This document shows positions 19,549 to 27,719 of a stretch of DNA of 64,000 bases, piece after piece; within the stretch, counting starts at the first letter, position 1, and every line of letters begins with the position of its first letter. The notes beneath the pieces were generated by a model. That model was not told where the DNA came from and searched no databases. It saw only the letters and a list, made by a program, of their open reading frames with translations. The stretch covers positions 3,672,501-3,736,500 of the forward strand of contig NZ_CP014167.1 of the NCBI RefSeq assembly GCF_001685395.1, read 5' to 3'. The position numbers and the translations under genes are program-made. This DNA comes from Paenibacillus yonginensis (lineage in GTDB: Bacteria > Bacillota > Bacilli > Paenibacillales > Paenibacillaceae).

Positions 19549-20902
19549 TTTGTTTTTGCACCTCTTTTATAATATTTTTATAGATTTGCTGTTCCTTTGG
19601 AGAAGCATGATGACGAAATCGCTCATACAAACACATAGACCTAATTACAGAATCGTTGTTATTGATCTTGATTGAATAGGTCAAGCTTTTGAATAACCAA
19701 CTTAAACCTTTAGAATATCTTCTTTTGTTTAAATGATAGACGGAGATATTAGTAAGAAAGTAGGCAAATTCATTATCTAAAACTTGTTTATTGTAAGTAA
19801 TAGGAGCCTTGTTTAGGAAATTCGTCTCGACCAAAGCGTTAAATCTTTCTAGTAAATAATCTACATTCCAATTATATTTATTGGCTGAGTCGATAACCCT
19901 AAACAACCCAGGAAGAATCTCTTCTTCTGCTTCCGCAATGTAATTTACAAAGATCGGGATGTATTTCTCATCTCCGCTCATCATTTTATATTGATACTTG
20001 TTTGCTGTAGCCCAGAAATGGAATTTTTGCATGGCATTTAATGAGGCTTCGTCTTTTTCCATAACCCATTTCGGATTATCATACTTCGTTGCATAATATT
20101 CCGCTTGTTTAAAATCCCCGTGATATTCACAGACCACTCCACGCATCAGATATGAGTACAAAATATAGCCAAACAACGCCATGGACGGCTCACGGTAAGA
20201 TTCGTTTGAGTGGATTTTTTTATGTTTGATTTTATAGTAGAGTTCGGCCTTCATTTCCATTTCTACGGCCAGCTCTTCGACCTTATCATACCGGTGTAGC
20301 GAAGAGTAAGTATCAATTAGGATCTTTAACGCATCAAGTTGATCCGAAACTTCTAATCGCTCTAAATACGGTTCAAATTTACTGGCTGCTCGCAAATTAA
20401 TCTCTTGATTATCACAGATGGACATCTGAAATTGCCTATAATGACACAGTGCTAGCCTTTCCGAATGCTGATACTTTTCACTGTCCGCTACGGTCTGATA
20501 GAGAATTGCGGCAGCTTGCCACTTTTCCTCCCGAAACAATTGCTCAGCCATTTCGAACAAGGGAACGGCATAAGACAGGTTGTCCATAATTCGACGTGCG
20601 GCCTGCTGCATAAAATCAAGTTTATTAAGTTGAGCACAGCGTTCTATAAATGGGCCAATGCGGCGCCAATCCAAACTGAATGCAGCTAAATAATCTTCCA
20701 AAAACAACTCGTAATAAGCCCCTTCAGGCAGTCCCATGGCTTTTGTAATTCTGTCCAGCTGTGCAATAGAAATTGTGCGGTGTCTGTGCAAAATGTTGCT
20801 GATTGTTCCAGCATTGATGCCGACCTTATCAGCCAAGCGACTTACTGTTAAGCCTTCCCGTTTCATATAAAGCTCCAACTCAGCTTGAATTGTAGCTACC
20901 AC
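19511..20902 (-). CDS. HTH/TPR peptide receptor (RRNPP, AloR-like)
   Basis: A 463-aa cytoplasmic regulator. Residues about 5-60 form an XRE-type helix-turn-helix: YMKREGLTVSRLADKVGINAGTISNILHRHRT, written as YMKREGLTVSRLADKV then GTISNILHRHRTIS. The rest is an all-helical array with recurring AxxLYxxxxxxEK-type helices (for example AAILYQTVADSEKYQ and ALCHYRQFQMSICD), consistent with a TPR superhelix that would bind an imported oligopeptide. Overall plan equals RRNPP quorum-sensing receptors, closest in architecture to AloR of Paenibacillus and AimR of phages. The GTG start has GGGAGGTGG 8 bases upstream. The 50-aa pro-peptide gene overlaps its 3' end. A consensus promoter and paired direct repeats lie upstream. 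Its DNA is visibly AT-richer than the flanks, suggesting acquisition. Confidence 0.8.
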   Translation of the reverse strand: MVATIQAELELYMKREGLTVSRLADKVGINAGTISNILHRHRTISIAQLDRITKAMGLPEGAYYELFLEDYLAAFSLDWRRIGPFIERCAQLNKLDFMQQAARRIMDNLSYAVPLFEMAEQLFREEKWQAAAILYQTVADSEKYQHSERLALCHYRQFQMSICDNQEINLRAASKFEPYLERLEVSDQLDALKILIDTYSSLHRYDKVEELAVEMEMKAELYYKIKHKKIHSNESYREPSMALFGYILYSYLMRGVVCEYHGDFKQAEYYATKYDNPKWVMEKDEASLNAMQKFHFWATANKYQYKMMSGDEKYIPIFVNYIAEAEEEILPGLFRVIDSANKYNWNVDYLLERFNALVETNFLNKAPITYNKQVLDNEFAYFLTNISVYHLNKRRYSKGLSWLFKSLTYSIKINNNDSVIRSMCLYERFRHHASPKEQQIYKNIIKEVQKQNEKNLALTGPCY

Positions 20903-20952
20903 CTAATTAACCACCTCCCTCATATAACAAATAATTACATTTGCATACACCT
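20903..20952 (-). promoter_or_regulatory. 5' leader of the receptor gene with strong ribosome site
   Basis: A short AT-rich leader between the -10 and the GTG start. GGGAGGTGG is placed 8 bases before the GTG and decides this start. Confidence 0.6.
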
Positions 20953-20981
20953 ATATTATTCCAATATATTACAATCGTCAA
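20953..20981 (-). promoter_or_regulatory. Sigma-A promoter of the receptor/pro-peptide unit
   Basis: Minus-strand -35 TTGACG (20976-20981), a 17-bp spacer and -10 TAATAT (20953-20958). It is near consensus, about 50 bases upstream of the receptor GTG. Confidence 0.8.
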
Positions 20982-20986
20982 TCCAT

Positions 20987-21025
20987 ATTTTGGCGTAATT
21001 AAGTAGTATTTTTAAAATTTTGGCG
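20987..21025 (-). promoter_or_regulatory. Paired direct repeats (CGCCAAAAT) upstream of the receptor promoter
   Basis: Two copies of CGCCAAAAT on the minus strand, at 20987-20995 and 21017-21025. Each is preceded by TAATT (with one extra A in the promoter-proximal copy). Their starts are exactly 30 bp apart, about three helical turns, and the nearer copy ends five bases from the -35. They are candidate operators for the HTH receptor. Confidence 0.55.
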
Positions 21026-21070
21026 AATTAGCGCACTTGAAAAAGTAACCCTACCATTTTACAGACAAAA

Positions 21071-21106
21071 AGAGTCTTCCACTCCTAAAAAGGAACAGAA
21101 GACTCT
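21071..21106. terminator. Bidirectional terminator
   Basis: A nine-base stem AGAGTCTTC / GAAGACTCT, with TTTTT-rich sequence on both outer sides (ACTTTTT on plus, CTCTTTTTGTC on minus). It ends the U32 gene transcript and separates it from the quorum-sensing cassette. Confidence 0.8.
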
Positions 21107-21165
21107 ACTTTTTGCTCATATTTTCGTTCAATCCGTCAAGACTTGCCGAATTTCCCCGGAAATAA

Positions 21166-23673
21166 TTATTTCACCAGCTGGCCACGGGTTACGCCGAGCT
21201 GATTAGTGGCTTTGAGCGTTTTCCATACTTGTGTGCCGCTGATTTCGCCGCGTAAAGCGCGGTTGTACAGGTCGATAACCTCTTGCACCTGCTCCGGCGT
21301 TTCTTCCAGGAATTCTACCCGGAAGCTGGAGACGCCAAGCTGCAAGAAGTTCATCAGGTATTCCGCGCCGGACTGCTCAATGGCGTTGTAAACCGTATTG
21401 CGGCAGCCTTCGTCTACGCGGACCGGATGGCTCATGCCGATGCGGTCCTGCAGGGACGCGCGATGTTCTTCACACGGACGGCCGCAGTTGGTGTAGTCCG
21501 TGCCTTCGCTGAGGAAGGTACAGTACACACAGTGTTCGGTATGGAACATCGGCAGATGCTGGTGGATGACCACTTCCATCTGCTCCGTACGGCTCTTGCC
21601 CAGCAGATCGACCATCTGCTGGATGTTCAGGTCGTACGACGGAGTCACGACGTCGCAGCCCGCTTCCAGGAACAGCTCCACGGCTTTGTGATTGGCGATG
21701 TTCAAGGAGAAGTCGCCAATCAGCTTCGGCTGGTGCGCGAGCGGATTCTCCAGCCGGTGGCGGAGATAGAAGTAAAGCGCGCCGGTGTTGCGCACCAGAA
21801 CGGCGTCGGGCTTGAGACGCAGGATGTTGTTGTGGTAGCCGTTCTCGCCCGGCATATGGATGCGCGGCGTAGCGAGCGCAATTTGCTTGCCCGCGGCATG
21901 AACGGCTTCCACCGCAGCCGGGAACTGCTTGATGAACTCGAAGTCCGCGTAGATAAAATCTACGCTGGTCTGCACGGCAGCAAGCACCTGGTCCAGGCTG
22001 CGGCAGAGGGCGGTAAGCTTCGCGCCGCCCAGCGGTACCGGCGCAGCGGACGGAGCCGCGTCGCCGAAGATCTCGATCTCCCGTTTCGTGTAAACGGGAG
22101 GTTTCGGGCGTTCGCCCGCAAGCTGCTCTACAGCGCGGCGGCGGATGCTGTTGAGCTCACGCATCGGCACGATCACGTCGCCGTGCAGATCCACTTCCAG
22201 CTTCTCCAGCTGGAAGATGGTGCCGCCCAGGCGGCCGAACTGCTCCTCGAGCAGTTCGTAGTCCATGGGCCGCTTCTTCGCGATGTCCAGCTCCAGCTCC
22301 GAATCGACCCGCACCGTGGTGCCCTTCTGGACATCCGTCCAGAAGGTGATCAGCGGCTGCCCTGGATTACCGACCGCGCGCACATGTACCGGGAATACCC
22401 GGTACGGCTTCTCGGTCTCGAAGGTTTGGCGCAGCCGCTTGTCCAGCGCCGGATCACTGGTCTTCCAGATCCGGTCGCCCACGTGCACACGGCGAAGATC
22501 CACGTCATTCCTGCCGGCCACAATGTCGACAAACCAGCCTTCGCCGGCTTCGCCTTCGATCTTCACGCCTTTGCGGCGAAGATCGTACACGCGGCCGCCC
22601 TCCTCTTTCTTCGTCGGATCGCCAGCGTCAAAAACAATCCCGTCGCCGCGTTTCAGCGGCGCCTCGATTTTACAAACAACGCCGTCTCGCAGCACCTGCT
22701 CGACACGTCCCAGATAAACGCCGCGGCTCTTAGGGAACGTCCCCTCAACAAGCTTCTTGTTATTGGTCCCTTCCAGGAAGCCGTGCGTGAACCCGCGCGA
22801 GAAGCTCTGCTGCAGCTCGCGGATTTCCTCTTTCGACGGCCGTTCGCCCTTGCCTTCAAAATACTGGTCAATCGCTTTGCTGTATTTGCTGACCACGTTG
22901 GCTACATATTCGGGGCTTTTCAGACGGCCTTCGATTTTAAAAGACGTAACGCCCGCTTCAATCAGCTCCGGCATAATATCGATTGCCGCCAAATCCTTTG
23001 GCGACAGCAGGTAGGCGACATCGCCCATCGGCTTCTGCTCGCCGTCGACCATCAGGTCATACGGCAGACGGCATGCCTGCGCGCATTCGCCGCGGTTGGC
23101 GGAGCGTCCGCCCCACATTTCCGAGGTCAGGCATTGACCGGAATAAGACACACACAAGGCGCCGTGTACAAACACTTCCATCGGAAGTTTGGCCTGGTCG
23201 CCGATTTGTTTGATTTGCTTCAAGTTGTTTTCCCGCCCGAGCACGACACGTTCCATGCCCCAAGGTTTGGTGAATTCCACCGCTTCTGGCGAAGTGATCG
23301 TCATTTGTGTGGAACCGTGGATCGGGAAATCCGGGGAGATTTCGCGAATCATTTTTACAAGACCAAGGTCCTGCACGATCACCGCATCCACACCTGCATC
23401 AATACAAGCGTCGATCAGCTCTTTGGCATCCGCAAGCTCGTCTTCGAACACCAGAATATTAAACGTCAAAAATCCCTTAACCCCATAGCTGTGCAAAAAC
23501 GCCATAATCTCCGGCAGCTCTTCCATCCGGAAATTGTTCGCGCGGGCCCGGGCGTTAAACTTCTCGACGCCAAAAAAGATCGCGTCCGCCCCGTTCGCCA
23601 CCGCCGCACGCATGCAGTCCCAATCGCCTGCCGGCGCCAGCAGCTCCACGTCTTGCCTTGTAATCTTGCTCAT
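21166..23673 (-). CDS. U32 family peptidase / RlhA-like protein, 835 aa
   Basis: A member of the U32 family, many of which are now known or suspected to act in RNA or cofactor hydroxylation rather than proteolysis. The N-terminal domain begins VELLAPAGDWDCMRAAVANGADAIFFG and contains VHGALCVSYSGQCLTS, then CAQACRLPYDL, with the family cysteines, and SPKDLAAIDIMPELIEAGVTSFKIEGR. A middle DUF3656-type region (about residues 380-520) follows. The C-terminal part has a second barrel-like domain ending with a Cys cluster: HTEHCVYCTF and NCGRPCEEH. E. coli RlhA, a 23S rRNA cytidine hydroxylation factor, is the best-studied relative, but this protein is about 180 residues longer. The second ATG (MSKITRQ) is used. 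A terminator follows. Confidence 0.85.
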   Translation of the reverse strand: MSKITRQDVELLAPAGDWDCMRAAVANGADAIFFGVEKFNARARANNFRMEELPEIMAFLHSYGVKGFLTFNILVFEDELADAKELIDACIDAGVDAVIVQDLGLVKMIREISPDFPIHGSTQMTITSPEAVEFTKPWGMERVVLGRENNLKQIKQIGDQAKLPMEVFVHGALCVSYSGQCLTSEMWGGRSANRGECAQACRLPYDLMVDGEQKPMGDVAYLLSPKDLAAIDIMPELIEAGVTSFKIEGRLKSPEYVANVVSKYSKAIDQYFEGKGERPSKEEIRELQQSFSRGFTHGFLEGTNNKKLVEGTFPKSRGVYLGRVEQVLRDGVVCKIEAPLKRGDGIVFDAGDPTKKEEGGRVYDLRRKGVKIEGEAGEGWFVDIVAGRNDVDLRRVHVGDRIWKTSDPALDKRLRQTFETEKPYRVFPVHVRAVGNPGQPLITFWTDVQKGTTVRVDSELELDIAKKRPMDYELLEEQFGRLGGTIFQLEKLEVDLHGDVIVPMRELNSIRRRAVEQLAGERPKPPVYTKREIEIFGDAAPSAAPVPLGGAKLTALCRSLDQVLAAVQTSVDFIYADFEFIKQFPAAVEAVHAAGKQIALATPRIHMPGENGYHNNILRLKPDAVLVRNTGALYFYLRHRLENPLAHQPKLIGDFSLNIANHKAVELFLEAGCDVVTPSYDLNIQQMVDLLGKSRTEQMEVVIHQHLPMFHTEHCVYCTFLSEGTDYTNCGRPCEEHRASLQDRIGMSHPVRVDEGCRNTVYNAIEQSGAEYLMNFLQLGVSSFRVEFLEETPEQVQEVIDLYNRALRGEISGTQVWKTLKATNQLGVTRGQLVK

Positions 23674-24102
23674 CAAATGAATATCCTCCCAAAACCGGCA
23701 TCGCCGGTAAAATCTTTATTTAGGTTCACTTTCCCTTAAAACGGAAGGCTACAATACAGTGTCGGTAAGTCCTTAAAATTTTAAATTCAAGGACTTATCT
23801 ATTTTATCAGACATTGCTGCGGTACTCTAGCTTTTCCAACAATACTCACACTCTGACAAAAAACTTTCAAAACACAAAGAAATAGACCGCCCTGGACAAA
23901 GGAAGCGGTCTATTTCTGTCGCTTTTCGAAATCCTACAGCCGACCGCTCTTTAAAAGCGGTAAGTGTACGGGGAGTCGTGTAACCGCACGGCTCCTTAGT
24001 TATTGTTATCTTAGCACACTTAAAAATATACCTCAACCAAGGGACTGCAAATCTTGTATCCCGCCAATTAGACTTTCAGCGAACGTCCCCGCATGTTTGA
24101 AT
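23674..24102. other. Structured intergenic region upstream of the U32 gene
   Basis: A 429-base gap with no convincing gene but several hairpins. They are an inverted repeat TAAGTCCTT / AAGGACTTA (23766-23797) in the probable U32 leader, a 13-bp terminator (23878-23917), ACCGCT / AGCGGT (23943-23961) and GGAG-CGTG / CACG-CTCC (23972-23995). On the minus strand the last two precede the terminator hairpin, so they would be at the 3' end of the dgk-dck transcript or form an independent small RNA. No match to a known riboswitch class was recognised. Confidence 0.5.
23878..23917. terminator. Strong intrinsic terminator after dck
   Basis: A perfect 13-bp stem AGAAATAGACCGC / GCGGTCTATTTCT with a 14-base loop. 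On the minus strand it is followed by TTTGTGTTTTG. It ends the dgk-dck transcript. Confidence 0.8.
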
Positions 24103-24777
24103 TTAAACCTCTGCCCGCTTTCCCCGCTCCGCTCTTGACTGCTGAATCATCGCGCTGACTTTGGCGATCACTTCATCCAAAGAAGCCGGATCGGTGGCAT
24201 CGTAATCATCGATGTTCAAGCGAAGAACCGGGCAGGCGGTAAACTCGTTAATCCAGTTCGCGTATCTTTCGTGCATATGCTCCCAATAGGAGACGTCCGT
24301 CTGGATCTCCATCTCGCGGCCGCGCAGCTTGATGCGCGTCAGGATGGACGGCAGCTCGCCTTCGAGATAAATCAGCACGTCCGGATGCGGGAAATACGGC
24401 GTCATTACCATCGCCTCGAACAGGCTGGTATATGTTTCGTAGTCCGTTTTGGACATCGTGCCTTGGTCGGCATGCATTTTCGCGAAAATTCCCGTATCCT
24501 CGTAAATCGAACGGTCCTGCACATAACCTCCGCCCGCTTCGAAGATCGCTTTCTGCTCTTTAAAGCGCTCCGCCAGGAAATAGATTTGCAGGTGGAAGCT
24601 CCAACGCTCGAAGTCATGATAAAATTTCTCCAAATAAGGGTTGTGATCCACCTTCTCCATGGAGGTTTTGAAGCCGAGGCGGTCCGCCAGGGCTTGCGTC
24701 AGCGTGGATTTGCCCACGCCTACCGTTCCAGCAACTGTAATCAGCGCGTCATCCGGAATGTTGTACAGCTTGTTCAT
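24103..24777 (-). CDS. dck: Deoxyadenosine/deoxycytidine kinase
   Basis: Phosphorylates deoxyadenosine and deoxycytidine in the salvage route. The 224-aa protein has the P-loop GTVGVGKSTLTQALA near residue 17, NPYLEKFYHDFERWSFHLQ in the substrate pocket, VQDRSIYEDTGIFAK (the DRS motif that binds nucleoside) and a lid-type RIKLRGREME. Its sequence closely follows the Bacillus Dck pattern. It starts directly after the stop of dgk (TAA then ATG), so the two genes are one unit, as in Bacillus subtilis. Confidence 0.92.
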   Translation of the reverse strand: MNKLYNIPDDALITVAGTVGVGKSTLTQALADRLGFKTSMEKVDHNPYLEKFYHDFERWSFHLQIYFLAERFKEQKAIFEAGGGYVQDRSIYEDTGIFAKMHADQGTMSKTDYETYTSLFEAMVMTPYFPHPDVLIYLEGELPSILTRIKLRGREMEIQTDVSYWEHMHERYANWINEFTACPVLRLNIDDYDATDPASLDEVIAKVSAMIQQSRAERGKRAEV

Positions 24778-25398
24778 TTATAAAAGCTCCTTTACTTGGG
24801 CAGCGATATGTTCAAAATGCTCGGGATGCTCCACAAAATCCATTTCATCCCCGTTCACCGTAATGATTCGGGTCCCAGGCTCCCGCTCGGCCAGTTCGGC
24901 AAACGCCGTCTCGTAATCTTCGATCAGCTGCTGCAAATAAGCAGGATCAATCGCCGTCTCAAACTCCCGGCCGCGCATCTGTATTCTCTTTTGCAGAGTA
25001 TCCAGACTGGCCCGGATATAAATGACAATGTTCGGCTTTGGCAAATCCTCGGTGAGCAGATGGTAGATCTGCCGGTATTTGTCCAGCTTGACGCCCTTTA
25101 GCGTACGCTGGGCGAAAATCAGATTTTTGTAGATATGATAATCGGAAATGACCGGCTGGTGCCGGGAGACGTACTGCAGTCCGGTGTCTTCCAGCTGCTT
25201 GTACCGGTTGCACAGGAAAAACATTTCAAGCTGAAAACTCCATTCCTCAATGTTCTGATAGAACTTGTCCAGGAACGGATTTTCTTCCACGATCTCTTTG
25301 AGAAGCGGAATATCGAATCGGTCTGAGAGCATCGTGGCCAGCGTGGTTTTGCCGGCTCCGATCGCTCCTTCTACCGCAATAAACGGGCATGGTTTCAT
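24778..25398 (-). CDS. dgk: Deoxyguanosine kinase
   Basis: Salvage kinase for deoxyguanosine, a paralogue of the adjacent dck. It carries FIAVEGAIGAGKTTLATMLS (P-loop), NPFLDKFYQNIEEWSFQLE, VISDYHIYKNLIFAQRTL and RIQMRGREFE. The replacement of DRS by SDYHIYKN is the Dgk-type signature. I use the ATG of MKPCPFIAVEG, since AGGAGG lies 11 bases upstream, giving 206 aa; an in-frame ATG seven codons before overlaps that site. A possible extended -10 (TGA-TACAAT, minus strand, TACAAT at 25466-25471) lies about 70 bases upstream. Confidence 0.92.
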   Translation of the reverse strand: MKPCPFIAVEGAIGAGKTTLATMLSDRFDIPLLKEIVEENPFLDKFYQNIEEWSFQLEMFFLCNRYKQLEDTGLQYVSRHQPVISDYHIYKNLIFAQRTLKGVKLDKYRQIYHLLTEDLPKPNIVIYIRASLDTLQKRIQMRGREFETAIDPAYLQQLIEDYETAFAELAEREPGTRIITVNGDEMDFVEHPEHFEHIAAQVKELL

Positions 25399-25530
25399 CT
25401 CTTCGGGGTCCTCCTGCATCGCTTGCTAGTAGTGCTTAATCATCCGTTAATAAAAAGACTAGAACATTGTATCACAAAGGCAGCGGTATCGTGGAAGAAA
25501 GTTGTTTCAAAGTTTTGCGGGAAATAGAAA

Positions 25531-25561
25531 ACCCGGCTGACAAGCCCATCATCAGCCGGGT
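25531..25561 (-). terminator. Intrinsic terminator after the 689-aa secreted protein gene
   Basis: A ten-base stem ACCCGGCTGA / TCAGCCGGGT, followed on the minus strand by TTTTCTATTTCC. Confidence 0.8.
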
Positions 25562-25590
25562 CATGCTGCTCTAGGAATAAATGATCCTTA

Positions 25591-27660
25591 TCATTCACCA
25601 AACTTAAACGACTTCTCCACCTTGCTCATCGCTGTCTTCTGCTCATCTGTCGCATTCGCGTCGTTCAGGGCAAACGTCAACTGATAAAAGGTTCCTTTGT
25701 GGCTGAAGGCAACAATCCGTTTCGTGAGCGGAACACCATCCTGAGTTGTATGCAGAGTAAAAACAGTCGCTGGCGTGCCGGAAACCACCGTTTTATCGGT
25801 GGATACCGTTACACCGCTGCCGCTGGAAGCTGCTGCCGCATAAGAGCCGGCCAAATTGCCCAGGTATTGTTCCGGAGCGTCCGTCTGGATCATCGCCAGC
25901 TTAAAGCTACCGCCTGGGAAGCTGTATTGGACATTGGTTTGGTCAAATTGATCAAACACAGGTGTCCAATAGCGAGGAATCTGAATCGTAAACCCGTTTG
26001 CGGCCGACGATTTGATCACCATTTTGGACAAGTCACTTTCCAGCGCCCGGTCTTCCAGCTTGCCGTAATAATCTTCAATATCGGAGAAAGGAATATCCAC
26101 ACTATTCAGGATCGCGTCAAACGTGGAATCCGCGGAGTCTGCAGACACCTGTTCACCATCGCCGGTATTGCCGCTCCCCGTATCACCGGTATTTGAATTG
26201 GCATTGGCACTGTCGCTCGCAGCACTTGCTGTTCCGGTCACTGCCTGAACCGGTCCCTGGTATTCCATAAAATATCGGTAATCGTCAACCACCCACATGA
26301 CCTGGTCAACCGGCTTCCATCCGTCCCCGGCGTTGACCTCGGCTTTGAGCACAGCGGCTTTCTCGTCCGATGCTTCCGTCAGGGATACCCCTTCAACCCG
26401 CAATGCCGCTGGCACATACAACTGGTTCAAACGCTGCTTCATCTGCTCTGCCCAGCTATCGGCCGTCTGCCCTTCCGGATTCGAGGACACGCTGAAACGA
26501 ACCCTTGCTCCATCCGGACCGTTAAAATCAGTACCATTGTCATCCTTGGACCAACCCTCCGGCAGTGTCACACCGATCCCGTAAACCTCGTTGTACAACG
26601 TGTGCCGCCCGTCCGTCTCGTGCGACAAATCTTCGATCCGTGAACTGCCGGCATCATAGGAAGTGCGGAAGGAATCCAGCAGTCCGGCATAAGCGTTGAA
26701 ATCCTGATAGACATAGGCATCAGCCAACGTAAAATAAAGCAGGTAAACCTTATGATCGTTATAATAAGAGCGTATTTCCGCCAGCATCCCGTCTTCGTCG
26801 CTGGTGATCATTCGGGCGTAAGAAACATCGCCCTGCCGGACTACTTCTTCATGCAGAACCGTCTCCTGGTTGGCTTTCACTTCCTCTGCCAGATTGTCCA
26901 GCAGCGCAGCTCCATCCTGGTCCGGCTGCCCGCCCGCTACATGAATCTGTAAATAATAGTTCCCGTTCGGGTCACTGAAGACAGCCGAGCTTTCATCCTG
27001 GCTGGCCTGGCCCACCAGGTCTCCCGGATTATCCATACTCCAGCCGTAATAGCTGTTGCCTACCATGGCCGGGCTGGACTGATTGTCCCCGGCTGTTTCT
27101 TTTCCCGGCTGGCCGCTAAGGGCTTTAGACAGCTTGACCACCACTTCTCCATTCGAGCTGGATATCGATGCGCCAAACCCTTCCGCCACCGGACGCAGCG
27201 GAACCATCAAAACACCGCCGACCATGGCCGGCGAAGCATCCATCCGGCTTTTCCCTTTATTCGTCCACAGCACAGGACTTCCTATCGTCAGCGTGACCTT
27301 GCGGGTCCCGATGGTCAGCTTCACCACATCTCCGTCGCCAAGCCGACTGTCGGCGCCAAAGGCGCTGGCAAATACGCTAAGCGGAACCATCGTTGTTCCG
27401 TTTACCCTATAAGGGGCCCGCAAAATGACCTCCGCATCGCCATTAATCGTGATTCTCCGGCTGCCGGCCTTTAGGCGCAGTTCATTCAGCCCTGACCCGG
27501 CACTTTCCTGGATGGAAGCTGCTGCCGATTGTGCCGCTGGGGATATGGCGGCATTCCCTACTTCCGCTGATGCCGCAAGCGCCGACTGCGCTGCGGCGGG
27601 CGAAATCCCGGCAAGCAGTGCGGCTGCGAGCAGGAACGCCGGTTTATTTTTCAAGATCAT
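25591..27660 (-). CDS. Secreted protein with copper amine oxidase-like stalk domain
   Basis: A 689-aa exported protein. Residues 1-28 form a Sec signal peptide (MILKNKPAFLLAAALLAG, then a run of Ala and an AQSALA cleavage region). About residues 60-185 contain the copper-amine-oxidase N-terminal (stalk) fold: VNGTTMVPLSVFASAFGA and GGVLMVPLRPVAEGFGA, common in Paenibacillus wall and surface proteins. Two larger segments of about 160 residues follow, resembling PsbP/Mog1-like or DUF1795-type domains (GVTLPEGWSKDD; FTIQIPRYWTPV). They are split by a Ser/Gly/Asn-rich linker. No catalytic motif is seen. GAGG lies 8-9 bases before the ATG. It is downstream of the HtrA-type gene, on the same strand. 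Confidence 0.75.
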   Translation of the reverse strand: MILKNKPAFLLAAALLAGISPAAAQSALAASAEVGNAAISPAAQSAAASIQESAGSGLNELRLKAGSRRITINGDAEVILRAPYRVNGTTMVPLSVFASAFGADSRLGDGDVVKLTIGTRKVTLTIGSPVLWTNKGKSRMDASPAMVGGVLMVPLRPVAEGFGASISSSNGEVVVKLSKALSGQPGKETAGDNQSSPAMVGNSYYGWSMDNPGDLVGQASQDESSAVFSDPNGNYYLQIHVAGGQPDQDGAALLDNLAEEVKANQETVLHEEVVRQGDVSYARMITSDEDGMLAEIRSYYNDHKVYLLYFTLADAYVYQDFNAYAGLLDSFRTSYDAGSSRIEDLSHETDGRHTLYNEVYGIGVTLPEGWSKDDNGTDFNGPDGARVRFSVSSNPEGQTADSWAEQMKQRLNQLYVPAALRVEGVSLTEASDEKAAVLKAEVNAGDGWKPVDQVMWVVDDYRYFMEYQGPVQAVTGTASAASDSANANSNTGDTGSGNTGDGEQVSADSADSTFDAILNSVDIPFSDIEDYYGKLEDRALESDLSKMVIKSSAANGFTIQIPRYWTPVFDQFDQTNVQYSFPGGSFKLAMIQTDAPEQYLGNLAGSYAAAASSGSGVTVSTDKTVVSGTPATVFTLHTTQDGVPLTKRIVAFSHKGTFYQLTFALNDANATDEQKTAMSKVEKSFKFGE

Positions 27661-27719
27661 AATTCTGACCTCTTTCCGTTAATAGAAATAGATAAGTTCA
27701 AATTCTGCTAAACCCGGAT

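Noticed and set aside
21283-23739. An 818-codon plus-strand open frame opposite the U32 gene
   Set aside because: Although very long, it is fully antisense to a protein with clear family motifs. Its translation is rich in Arg, His, Gln and Val as expected for reverse-complement reading of GC-rich codons.
23930-24000. Guanidine-II (mini-ykkC) or SRP RNA in the hairpin series
   Set aside because: The hairpin loops lack the ACGR tetraloops of guanidine-II, and the GGAAGG-type SRP loop is absent.
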